Below, one piece after another: positions 38,016 to 48,631 of a DNA stretch of 64,000 nt. The stretch is from Paramecium pentaurelia (Eukaryota > Ciliophora > Oligohymenophorea > Peniculida > Parameciidae). Location of the stretch: the NCBI GenBank assembly GCA_905183005.1, contig CAJJDO010000077.1, forward strand, positions 278,152 through 342,151. Direction: 5' to 3'. Positions within the stretch are counted from its first letter, which is position 1, and each line of letters opens with the position of its first letter. The translations under genes were made by a program, and so were the position numbers. The notes under the pieces were generated by a model. The model ran no database searches. It was not told where the DNA came from and saw only the letters and a list, made by a program, of their open reading frames with translations.

Positions 38016-38393
38016 ATGAGTTTAAAAAGAGATTTTAATAATAAATAAATGAAAATAACTATAAATTTAAAAGAAAACTCATATATTGAATATGATAATA
38101 TTATTATTGAAATTAATTAATCATAATCAGTTTAAAAATGACAAAATTTAAATATACACAAGAATTAAGTTATTTTTGAACATGTAATAATTGATTACAA
38201 AATAAATGATTTTTAAGGTAAATAAATTAAATAAAAATCAAAAAGTAGAAGAGGGGAGATTAAATATTTACAAAGTTAACTAAAATTAAATTTGCAAAAT
38301 TAAAGCAATTTTAATAATAATAATATTATAATATTGTTTAATAAAAATCATTCTGTTTTTAATGTAGTTGTGAAATTTTAGATGATTTTTTGA
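38016..38393 (+). CDS. Candidate small protein, two exons
   Basis: MSLKRDFNNKQMKITINLKE at 38016, then a 33-nt GTTTA..ACAAG intron near 38129-38161 joins in frame to VIFEHVIIDYKINDFQG and a basic Gln/Lys/Asn-rich end; TGA at 38391. About 115 residues. No family known. Its last ~46 bp overlap the end of the convergent gene on the other strand, so the 3' end may be wrong. Confidence 0.45.
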
Positions 38394-38963
38394 GATTGAT
38401 TAATTTTCGAGGGAGATTAAGCATCTGATCTTAATTTAAAAGGAATAGTTTAAGTTTTTATTCTATCCATAAATTGTTGAACATTATGTTCACTTTTAAT
38501 TGTTCTTGAGCTAAAAATCTGTCTTGGGCTTTCTATTTGAGTTTAGATCTTTTCAATTAATATATCCTTTCTAGATTATCCACCTTTTGTATTCAATATT
38601 AAATCAGCTATTTTTAATTTTGTCTCTATTATCGTATTACAAAGTCTTAGTTCATTTTTTTACCATTTCAATCCTTGTATGATATATTGAATTACTATTT
38701 GGTTTGAGATATTTGGTCATGCCTCTTTAAGTTAACTAACCTGATTCTACAATTTGTTTTTTTTTATCATATTCTTTTCTCTCCTTTAAAATTAAATTTT
38801 TCATTTGTTATATTTTAAGAGATGATTGGATGAATGGAACAAATTATAATACAGACCTACAAGTCTATGGAGTATTTGTTGAATAAGGACTTGCCATCAT
38901 ATTTGATGTACTTGATGATTTAGCATGAGAATTTAAAGCTGCATTTTTGTATACAATATCCAT
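38348..38963 (-). CDS. Small Ser/Lys/Gln-rich protein, unknown
   Basis: About 195 residues, start MDIVYKNAALNSHAKSSSTS at 38963, TGA at 38348. A 22-nt intron near 38670-38691 is required; once removed, a helical central part appears (LKWQKNELRLCNTIIETKLKIADLILNTKGG). The flanks are Ser/Thr/Gln-rich. No recognised domain. It shares a 42-bp start-to-start spacer with the next plus-strand gene. Confidence 0.65.
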
Positions 38964-39005
38964 AAAAATGAGATAATATAAATATAATATTAATAGAGTC
39001 TGTAG

Positions 39006-39903
39006 ATGAAAACAAAAACTTTTAGTCAGAGTTGTTCTATTGAGGGAAGATTAAGAGGTATGATATTATATAATTATCCAAGCTCGGAGTTTAAGTGCAT
39101 CACATTATTACTATTTTTTGGAAGCACCTAAATATCGAGTCTCACAAGCTACGATCATCAAAACTGAGAGTTAATAGAAATCAAGAAGATTACTATTTCA
39201 TCATAGAACTATGTTGATAGATAAACTCATTTAAAGAGATAAGAGATAATAAAAGTAAAAAGTGCTAAGAGATAAGATGTATGAAATTAATGAATCCCAG
39301 TAACGAAGACTTAGTTGCCATTGTAATGAATGTGGGAAACAATCAAATAAAATGAATAAATTTCATAATTTATAACAGAAATCAAAGAAAATCACATAAG
39401 ATTTCTGGTCCAGTTCAATTTTACAGCCATAATAATAATCTTTACTCACAGTCTCAACTAAATCATTAAAGTCATCTACAACTCTCCTCTCAATTCCAGA
39501 TACGAGTCCTCATAAACTCAGATCTAAAATTGAAAGTCCAAATTAAAAGAAATTATACTCAAACTATAAATTAATTAGTGTACCTTCTTTAAATTTGAAA
39601 CCATATCTTTGGGAATAATCACCTTAAAAAAAAGTTAATCATCTCTAAACAGATGCAACCTAATTAATATTGAGACCCATATCACTCAGATCATCAGCTC
39701 CTAATTTAGAGACATTTGACTATCCATCAAAAAATAGCAGTCCCAGAAGAGGAAAATCAAATTAAAATATAAAGTAAGACATTCAAGTATTGACTCAAAG
39801 AAACTTATCTAAAAGAATGATTTAAACTTGTTATTTAAAGACATTCTCTGGTATTCATATTCGCAATACCATACTGAGTACAAAAAAAGAAATAAAGTAT
39901 TGA
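39006..39903 (+). CDS. Basic Ser/Gln-rich protein, unknown
   Basis: About 290 residues. ATG at 39006; a 25-nt intron near 39057-39081 (GTATGATATT..CCAAG) restores the frame, which is then open to TGA at 39901. The composition is strongly basic and Ser-rich with short motifs such as LSCHCNECGKQSNK (a possible CxC..C cluster), SLKSSTTLLSIPDTSPHKLRSK and RSSAPNLETFDYPSKNSSPRRGK, which look like phosphorylation-prone linear segments. No known domain. Confidence 0.7.
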
Positions 39904-39945
39904 ATTAAATTAAATTGATATTTTGATTAAAATAATTTGATTATG

Positions 39946-40705
39946 TCAAATAATTATCGTTAATTGAATTTTAAAAAATAGAAACATAAATTATAAATCT
40001 TATCCATAATCTAAACAAATAAAATCATATTTTATATTTAAAACAAATTTATTTCCTAAATTATGTTGATCCATCCCATATAATAACCATATTATTTAAT
40101 TTCTTTATATTTACTCAAAGGTAATATGTATTGACATTTATTTGATTAATAATATTTTTAACATCTCTGAATCATGTATTTTAATTACATTTATTAATTA
40201 TTATAATTGTATACTTTTAATTTAATATATATAGTATTAATTCTCTAAATTCACTAGTTTAAGTTTGCTTTATCATTAAATTGCTCCTATACCAAAGATT
40301 AGTATTTTTCTATATCCATACTAATAGTCATTAAAGATTTTGTTAAATTTCAAATAAATTGTCAAATTCAAATATAAAGTAAAGGTCTTCTTGCTTATCA
40401 TAAAAAATCTTGCAATATTAAATAAAATATCATTTATGGACTTAATCCCATTCAATATACATTGTAAAAATACATGAGTAAGAATTTAAATTAATTTCTC
40501 ATTTTTAATATTTTATCTTAAGATATAAATATAATTAAGATATTTTATTAATTGTATATATCCCTTTGAATTTACTAAAACTCTGTTGAACCACTGAATC
40601 AGTTTCATATTTTGAAGGAAGACTTATTTGTAAACATATATATCTTTATATAAGAATTATTCAAATAAAATTGAAACCCAACCAATTCAAAAATAAGGAT
40701 TTCAT
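39946..40705 (-). CDS. Hypothetical protein, unrecognised, several exons
   Basis: Between two confident genes, the minus strand holds a protein-like series of frames: MKLIQWFNRVLVNSKGYIQL and following ~110 codons, then via a ~36-nt intron near 40280-40315 to QSNLMIKQTQTSEFRELIL, then via a 22-nt intron (GTAATTAAAATACATGATTCAG, near 40167-40188) to MSIHITFEQIQRNQIIWLLYG and TGA at 39946. The first ~20 codons (from the ATG at 40705) do not join cleanly. Composition is Ile/Leu/Lys-rich. No family identified; it could be a fast-evolving gene or an early pseudogene. Confidence 0.45.
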
Positions 40706-40773
40706 TTATCAATTACCTAACTAATAAATTATACTTTAATATATGAATTTATTATTAATATTGTTTAATTATC

Positions 40774-41744
40774 TCAAATAAAAAAATCAGGTGCTAATTA
40801 TGAATCCGAAAACTTTGGATCACATCTGTATTTAGTAAAATCTTTGACTCCAACGCTAGCTAAAACTTCATCATCTATAAAAAAGTTTCCTGTTGTCTTT
40901 TTGTGACAACTTGTTAATATAACATATGCAGAATCAGCCATAATTTCCACATTTCTAGATGCTTACATCATAGAGTCTCCACCTAAAACATTTTGAACTG
41001 CTGCAGTTGCAATAGAAGTTCTTGGCCATAAAGCATTAACTCCAATTTAACCCTTGAATTCTTCACTCATGCCTAGAACACACATACTCATACCATATTT
41101 AGCCATAGTATATGCTAAATGTGGAGCAAACCATTTAGATTACATATTTAGAGGTGGTGATAAATTGAGAATATGAGGATTTGATGATTTCTTAAGATAA
41201 GGAATGCAAGTCTTGCTCATTAAATATGTTCCTCTTGTATTTATTGAATGCATTAAATCATATTTCTTCATGTCTGTAGTTTCTGTATCTGTAAGTGATA
41301 TTGCACTTGCACTATTTACAACAATATCAATTCCTCCAAAGGTTTCAACAGTTTTTTATACGGCAGCTTAAATATCTTTTTCAAATCTGATATCACATTG
41401 AATTCCTAAAGCCTTACCTCCTGCTTTTTCAATTTCAGCACAAGCTGAAGCAATTGTACCAGGTAATTTAGGATGAGGGTCTACAGTTTTGGCTAGAATG
41501 ACAACATTAGCACCATCTTTTGCAGCTCTAATTCCTATGGCCAACCCAATACCCTAGAAAATTAATAAAAATTTGGATATACTCTTGATCCTCCACTAAT
41601 TATTACAGTTTTGCCTTTAAGATTTCCTATCTATTCAAAAGGGAAGAAATCAGGGTATTTCATAACCCATGGATATGTCACATTGGAAGCAGGTGGAGGA
41701 ATTGTAGGATTGAATTAATTGGAAATTGCTTGAATTCTTTACAT
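40774..41744 (-). CDS. HSDL2-like short-chain dehydrogenase/reductase
   Basis: About 310 residues. After a 45-residue lead (TIPPPASNVTYPW), an SDR Rossmann fold: GKTVIISGGSRGIG (cofactor loop, split by a ~29-nt intron near 41557-41585), AAKDGANVVILAKTVDPHPKLPG (the HSDL2-type stretch), VVNSASAIS, and the catalytic YTMAKYG (Tyr-x3-Lys), then NALWPRTSIATAA. It ends KFSDSQLAPDFFI at TGA 40774 and lacks the SCP2 domain found in animal HSDL2. In animals the protein is peroxisomal/mitochondrial and acts in lipid metabolism; the substrate here is unknown. Confidence 0.93.
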
Positions 41745-41835
41745 TATATTTAATGCGAATTATTAATTAAGACTGATGTCATTATATACTATTTAGTATA
41801 AGTTATGATTTAACTATTAATAAAATATAAAATTT

Positions 41836-44195
41836 TCAACAGAAGAATTGATCATATAGACTTACAATCATTCTTAACAGAGGTTAACATTCTAAAAATT
41901 AAATATGTGCAGTTCTTCCTATAAATGTATCAAGGTTTCTAAAATAGAATTGAATTAAAAATTACTTTTCTTAAATTTCAAAATTAACATCAATACGATA
42001 AACATTTGTATTTTCAAGATGTCTTAATAATGCTTTAACCATCTAAATATATGATTTATTCCTCCTTAAATTTATTATATTAATATAAATACTAATCTTC
42101 AATAGCTTCTTTGGATAATTATACTCTTGCAGAATCATAAGGAGCATAATTATCTTAAATACAACTGAAAAAACACACATTTTTAAACCAAGCCAATCCT
42201 TTTGCCAATGCTAATTTTTAGAGACATGTTTCTTCAATATTACGATTATCAGTCATTTATAATTATTCTAAACATTTACTTTTTCTCCATTATTTTAATA
42301 CCCACATACCTGCATCTACAATTTTACTAGCATTGTAATAGTATCCTAATTATGGAGATGAAAGACTAATATAAGTATACATTTTATCTTAATATTTATC
42401 TAAATAAGGTAATGAAGCTCTAATAATAACTCCTCCTAATGAATGTCCAATAAAACTTAATCTACCTAAAGTATTTTCTGGACAATTTTCAGATATGAAA
42501 TTGATTACTTCAGTAGCTAACTTTTCTCCCATTTCTTGTATATTTCCCTCTGTATTTTCTTCATTTATTGATGAACACAAAAACATTGCTTCAGGATGTG
42601 CTAATGATATATAATTCTTAAATAATTTCATATCATATGAATTGCCTTAGAAACCATGAACAAGAACTATTAAATGAATTCCTCTATATGACATTATATC
42701 ATATTCACTATTAGTAATATCTACATCTACTATATTTTCTTCATTTTTATCTTTATCTTCTCTAGGAGTAAATTCTTCAAAAATAATTGGTTATGTTTCT
42801 GTCTTTGGAAAAGAATTTAAATCTTCAACTCCTAATTCTTAAACTTTAGTTTCTAATCTCATTTTTTCACTTTTCTATTTATGTTCAACTCCTAAATTCT
42901 TATCTAATAATTATTAGGATGGTTATTTAATACAAAATTATTACCATCTACTTTTAATAATTTTTTAATAATCAAATTACAATAATGCTACACAAAATCT
43001 TGGACTGATTCGATATAAATCAAGCACTTTAATCCACATTTAGAATAATTGACAACTTATTAAATTAGTTTCATTAAGTATTGAATGTATAATTGTTTCA
43101 GGATCAGAAGTATGAAATTTCTCTTCTATTCTTTAATTTAATTCTTTTCTTGTTAATTATCCCTTAATATTTTAATGAGTTTCACTTGTTATATATTCAG
43201 GAACAATTAATTTAAGTGGTGGATAAAGATACTTTTTGAAATGTTTTCTTTATTTCTCTAATATACATTTAGAATATATTAAATTATAATGTTAATAAAG
43301 TTATTCATAATAGCCTTTTAAACTTTCTACAAATTCTTATTACATACTATAATAATCTAATCCTTTAATATCTTTATATTGTTTTTAAATGGTTTCATAC
43401 ATAGAAATTTGATCTGAATTTATTAAGGGTTTAGATTAATTTTTATTTTTATCAAGAGTATTTGGAACTTTTCCTTCAAGTAATTAATTACGTTCTTCAA
43501 ATTTAAGTCTAGCAAATTAAAATAATTAAATAGGATGAGTTCGAAAACGATAATCTAATGTTATGGTATGTACAACCATATTGGCTTAACAAAAGTTTTA
43601 TTCTTCGAAAATGATTGGTACAAATTAATGATTAGGTAATAAGACATTTTTAATCTTAAATTTAGCTGTTGCTTATATTTTACCATCAGGAATAGCATAA
43701 TCTTCTTTATCTTATTTAGTATAGAGTGGTTCTTATTTTGGTTGATCCTTTTAAGAATTTAAACAATCAAAAAACATTAAATCAACTTACATAATTAATG
43801 ATTATTCTTTTTTAGGACCTGCATCAAATTCAATTCTAAAATTACAAATATCATTTAATTCAATTTCCTCTTCACAAAACTTAATGAAAAATGCTTTAGT
43901 ATAAAATGCTGAATTGGATGTAACTATAGAAGCTGGTCTAAAAATATGGGTTTCATAATATTTAGGAGGATTAACATTCTATTAAGCCTCTTATGGATAT
44001 GTTTTATAGGATTCACAAGGGTCATGTGGATGGGCATAGATTTTATTAGCCTAAATATGAATTAATAGTGTTTACATCTTATGGAGCATCATTGTGAATA
44101 GTGATTCTTAAGAAATAAACACCTTAGTAATAGAGATCAACATTTCTAAAACTCTCTACATGAGTAACAATTTCGACAATATTTCTTAATGACAT
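41836..44195 (-). CDS. FAM135-like protein with serine-esterase (DUF676) domain
   Basis: About 745 residues. Start MSLRNIVEIVTHVESFRNVDLYYQG at 44195; TGA at 41836. The N-terminal half is the FAM135-type region; the C-terminal ~250 residues are the alpha/beta-hydrolase: HLIVLVHGFQGNSYDMKLFKNY, then IGHSLGGVIIRASL with the nucleophile Ser, YISLSSPQLGYYYNASKIVDAGMW, and FIGRTAHIQFLE at the end. This order matches animal FAM135A/B closely. Introns of 25-28 nt near 44078, 42090 and 41945. A lipase or esterase activity is likely, but the substrate is unknown even in the family. Confidence 0.9.
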
Positions 44196-44223
44196 TTTTG
44201 AATTATATAATTATTAATGTTTC

Positions 44224-45218
44224 TCATTATACTGTGATTCTATTCAGAATTCCATGATTATCACAATGTCCATCATGAGGATAATGAAGCATCTCATTTA
44301 CAAGATAATCGACATGACCATTATGCAAGACTATAGGATGTCCACAATTTGGCCCATGATAATGCAAGACATAGGATTGTGGATATTCTGATTCTTGGAC
44401 ATTTCCTTGATTTGTAGCTAAACAACAATTAATTTCTTATGGACATTGTGAACAATCTATTTATGCAAATTGTTAACCCTTTTAAAAATGTTAATGATCT
44501 TTAACTGGATCACATTCTAATTTACCTGCATCAACAAGTTCATGATATTCAATCTTTTGATTTTCTAGATATCATATATTTGAACTACCTTCATTATAAT
44601 AATATAAACATCCATTGAAAAGTACATCTACATGATTTTTATGTATAACTTGAGGATGATTACATGTAAAGAAATCCTTTAGATTCTTAATTTATTAATT
44701 ATAGGATTCTGTTGTGAATATAGGCTTTTCTTTCTTTTAATGCATTTCTTTTTCATGTTTTTTAAGACTGCACATATAAAAATATGTTTTGCCACAACCA
44801 CTTTCACATTTATATTGTTTTCTATCCTATTAATGTTTTGAATTGTGTTATTAATAATTTTGACTTGTAATGAATTGCTTTCCACATTCTTCACATTTGA
44901 AAGGTTTTTCATTAGAATGTTTGCGTTAATGTCTCTTCAAATTAGAGATCTAATTAAATCTAGTATCTATATACTTGTGAGAAAGCTTATTTGCATTCTT
45001 CACACTCATATGGTTTCGCTCCAGAATGTGTTCTTTGATGCTTTTGTAGGGAGGAATATTATCTAAAACGTTGTTGACACTAAGCACTTTTCCATATTTA
45101 AATAAGTTATTTTATACCATTCATAAGGTTTCTCTCCTGTATGTATCATTTTGTGAGCTTCTAATGTTCTTTTAAGTTTGAATTGCTTTTCACAAGTATC
45201 GCATGCAAATTCAGACAT
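44224..45218 (-). CDS. C2H2 zinc-finger protein with His-rich metal-binding C-terminus
   Basis: About 290 residues, start MSEFACDTCEKQFKLKRTLE at 45218, TGA at 44224. Four C2H2 fingers: CDTCEKQF, a second whose linker is interrupted by a ~30-nt intron, CEECKQAF (25-nt intron), CEECGKQF, plus a CESGCGKTYFY variant ending in H/H. The C-terminal ~110 residues hold two related Cys/His motifs, CNHPQVIHKNHVDVLFNG and CGHPIVLHNGHVDYLVNE, the second continuing as HYPHDGHCDNHG. This resembles small bacterial and eukaryotic zinc-linked His-rich proteins (CGH..V.HGDHVDYL). DNA binding combined with metal sensing is a plausible inference. Confidence 0.85.
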
Positions 45219-45227
45219 ATTAATTAA
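45219..45227. promoter_or_regulatory. 9-bp space between divergent start codons
   Basis: Only nine bases separate the ATG of the zinc-finger gene (-) from that of the PRMT-like gene (+). Transcription start sites must lie inside the opposite coding region, or one start is mis-chosen. Confidence 0.55.
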
Positions 45228-46197
45228 ATGGATTGTAACAATTTTCTTAATGACGAGGATATTCTTAAAGATTAAAATCGTATTCAACCATTTGTCAATG
45301 CAATCACACTCAACAAGCATCTTTTCAAAGACAAAGTAATATTGGATCTCAATGCTGGTCTTGGATTACTTCCTATATTACTTAGTAAATCTGGTGCTAA
45401 ACATATATTTGCTATGAAAGCACATGATCATACATAAAAGATTCTAGAATAAAATAAAATAAGCAATGTCACTATCCACAAAAAGTCCATTAAAGAAGTT
45501 GAATTAGATTGTAAAGTTGATGTGATTATTTCTGCTTGGATGGGCAACATGCTTTTCTATAGAGGAAACATTTAAGAGTTAATCACAGCTAGAGACAAAT
45601 ACCTAAATAAAGATGGACTCATTTTACCAGACAAAGGTTAATTGTTTCTTCAATCTATTGAAGATGGAGAATACCGTGAATAAAAATTGACATTTTGGTA
45701 TGCTTTCCTACCCCTATAATAAGGGATTCTGTCTATGGAGTCAACATGAAGTGGATGAAACGATGGGTTATTCATGAGCCTCTACTTGAAAGCATTAAAT
45801 AAGACTAGTTAAATAGTGATCCTGTATTAATTTATGAGGTTGATTTGATGAAATGCACTTTAGAAGATCTATCTTTTAGCAATTCATATCAAGTGAAAAT
45901 CAATCGATAAGACTTTGTTACTGGTGTAATTGTATGGATGAAATATTCATTTACATTTACTCATTTACCAATTAATGTCATCATGGGTCCATCCAAATCT
46001 CCATTTTGGAAACCAATCATTTTATATTTTAATGAAGAAATACCTGCATCTAAAGATGATAAATTAAAAGGTAATATTACTATACAATATTTATAGGTTC
46101 TTTGGCAATGAAATTTATATCAGAAGATCTTATTGATATAAAATTATCTGTTCATACAAAATAATATCATTAGATATAATATTTTAGATTAAATTGA
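45228..46197 (+). CDS. PRMT-like protein, probably catalytically inactive
   Basis: About 305 residues, start MDCNNFLNDEDILKDQNRIQ at 45228, TGA at 46195; introns of ~26 nt near 45696-45721 and 46071-46096. It follows the type I PRMT layout: RIQPFVNAI, motif I VILDLNAGLG (residues ~37-46), FAMKAHDH (~61-68) where PRMTs have the Glu that binds the SAM ribose, SAWMGNMLFYR (~102-112) in place of the double-E loop S-E-W-M-G-Y-x-L-x-Y-E, then a beta-barrel domain. Both catalytic Glu positions are Ala103 and Arg112, and the THW loop is not recognisable. The fold is clear but methyl transfer seems unlikely. Confidence 0.85.
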
Positions 46198-46422
46198 TAA
46201 ATATTTAGTTTAGTTTATAAAATAATATCTATAAATGATTAGATTTATATATAATAATTTCATCTAAGTATATATTTTAAATCTAGAAAACATAATTTAA
46301 AAAAAAATGATTTTAAATAGAAATAATTTAATAATCATTTATTTTAATAAAAATTTAAATCATTCTCTAATTTCTTCATTTTGATATATATTATTTTATA
46401 ATTTATTTTATAATTAAATTAT

Positions 46423-48585
46423 ATGAATGAATTTTAAAAAAGATCTAGTTAAAGATAAGGTACAATGGAACCAGATGCTTAAGGATTATCTATTTAGTAT
46501 GTTGCTGATGAATAAAATCTACAAACTTAATATCTTGATTTAAAATTAGGAAGAGAGGATTCTAAAAATGTATTAATAGATTCTAAAAATAGTAAAAAAG
46601 TGTTTTTGGTAATTAATTTGGCTATGCTACTAAAGCCATTACAAGAATTAGTGATACAGCAGATGAAGAAATTAAAGAGGCATTAAATTTTGATATTTTG
46701 AGAATTAAACCAGGAAAACCTTATAAAGGAGCAAAAACAAATGAATCAAGAGAATCTGCATATAAGATTCTTGATATTTTAAAATTAAGAGATTATTATT
46801 CATTTGATGGTCATGAATAAAGTTAAATTTCAAGCAAATTTGTTTAATATAATTCTAAAAATGAACCTTATATAATTTGGAATAGAAGAGTTGATGTATT
46901 ACCTATTTTAGAGAATACTGAAGTTTTATAAGAAAATGGAATTATTTTTACAAAATCAGGTGATAATATTGATGTAATTGTACCAACAATGTTATAATTT
47001 ATAAGTGATTTAATTAATCTAATGAAATGTGTTGGTAATAATTCAATTGCTAGTTTTTGTTATGATAGACTGAAATTCTTAGAATAGAAATTTTAGATGC
47101 ATGAAATGTAATATATATAAATATCATTTCTAGTTTTAATCATTAAAATGAATAATTAGATTAAAAAAATATTATAAGAAGAGATTTTTATAATGTATTT
47201 AAAGTAGATACTCATATTCATCATTCAGCAGCAATGAGTGCAAAACACTTATTAGAATTTATCTAAACTAAATATGAAAATTGTGGTGATGATCATGTAG
47301 ATATTAATAAAGATGGTACTAAAATCCGTCTTAGAGATATTTTCAAAAATATTAATGTTGATCCAATTGATTTATCTTTGAATTCTTTAGATGTATAAGC
47401 AGATAAAGGAATTTATAAAAGATTTGATAGATTTAATAATAAATATAATCCTTTAGGTACTCCTAAATTAAGAGAGATATTTCTAAAAACTGATAATTAT
47501 ATTAAAGGTAAATACCTTGCAGATTTAACTAAAGAATTGATGGATTAATTAGAAAAACAATAATATATTGGATGTGAATGGAGAGTATCTATTTATGGTA
47601 AATAAATGGAAGAATGGCATAAATTAGGAAAATGGTTAATAAAAAATAAACTCTATTCATCTAAAGTTAGATGGATGGTATAAATTCCCAGACTTTATAG
47701 TGTATATAAAAAATCTGGTATGATTAATTGTTTCTAAGATATGATTGATAATATATTTAGGCCATTATTTGATATTACAATTAATCCAACAATAGATCCT
47801 TTTCTATATTAAGCATTATTCTAAATAACAGGTTTTGATACTGTAGATGATGAATCTTTATATGAATATTTTGCAATATCAGATCTTACATAATCTCCTA
47901 AAGATTGGGCTGGAGATCGTAATCCACCATATACATATTGGATTTATTATATTTATGCCAATTTATATACATTAAATGCATTAAGATAATAGAGAGGTTT
48001 AAATACTTTTAAATTTCGACCTCATTGTGGAGAGGCTGGAAATGTAGATCATTTAGCTACTGCTTATTTAATATCTGATGGTATAAATCATGGATTAGAA
48101 TTATAAAAGTCACCAGTTTTATAATATTTGTTTTATTTAAAATAAATTGGGATAGCAATGTCACCAGTATCAAATAATAAATTATTTTGTCGTTATTAAA
48201 AATCTCCTTTTTAAAAGTACTTTTAAATTGGTTTGAATGTTTGTTTATCAACTGATGATCCATTAATATTACATTTAACTAATGAACCATTATTAGAAGA
48301 ATATGCAATTGCATCATAAATTTTTGATTTATCAGCTATTGATTAAGCTGAATTAGCTAGAAATTCAGTTAGATAAAGTAGTTTTGAAAAAGAAATAAAA
48401 GATTTTTGGATAGGAGAGAATTATAATGATAGAATTTCTTAAAAAAGTAATTTATTATTTTAATATAAATTGTAGATGCTGAAGATCGAAATAATTTACC
48501 AGCTACAAGATTTATGTATAGAAAAGTCACTTTAAATGAAGAGTATGAACATCTTGAAAAATTAAATTTTGAAGATTTATTTTGA
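46423..48585 (+). CDS. AMP deaminase
   Basis: About 695 residues; converts AMP to IMP plus ammonia in the purine nucleotide cycle. Start MNEFQKRSSQRQGTMEPDAQ at 46423, TGA at 48583. Catalytic landmarks are intact: VDTHIHHSAAMSAKHLLEF (zinc-binding HxH), a phosphate/substrate region WRVSIYGKQMEEWHKL, FRPHCGEAGN and LSTDDPL (catalytic Asp), and a C-terminal ATRFMYRKVTLNEEYEHL. Introns of 23 nt near 46569-46591, ~23 nt near 47108-47130 and ~29 nt near 48441-48469. The polar ~130-residue N-terminal extension is typical of the family. Likely the housekeeping cytosolic enzyme. Confidence 0.95.
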
Positions 48586-48631
48586 TATTTAAATATTAAA
48601 ATAATTATTATAATTTTAACATTTAGTAGTA

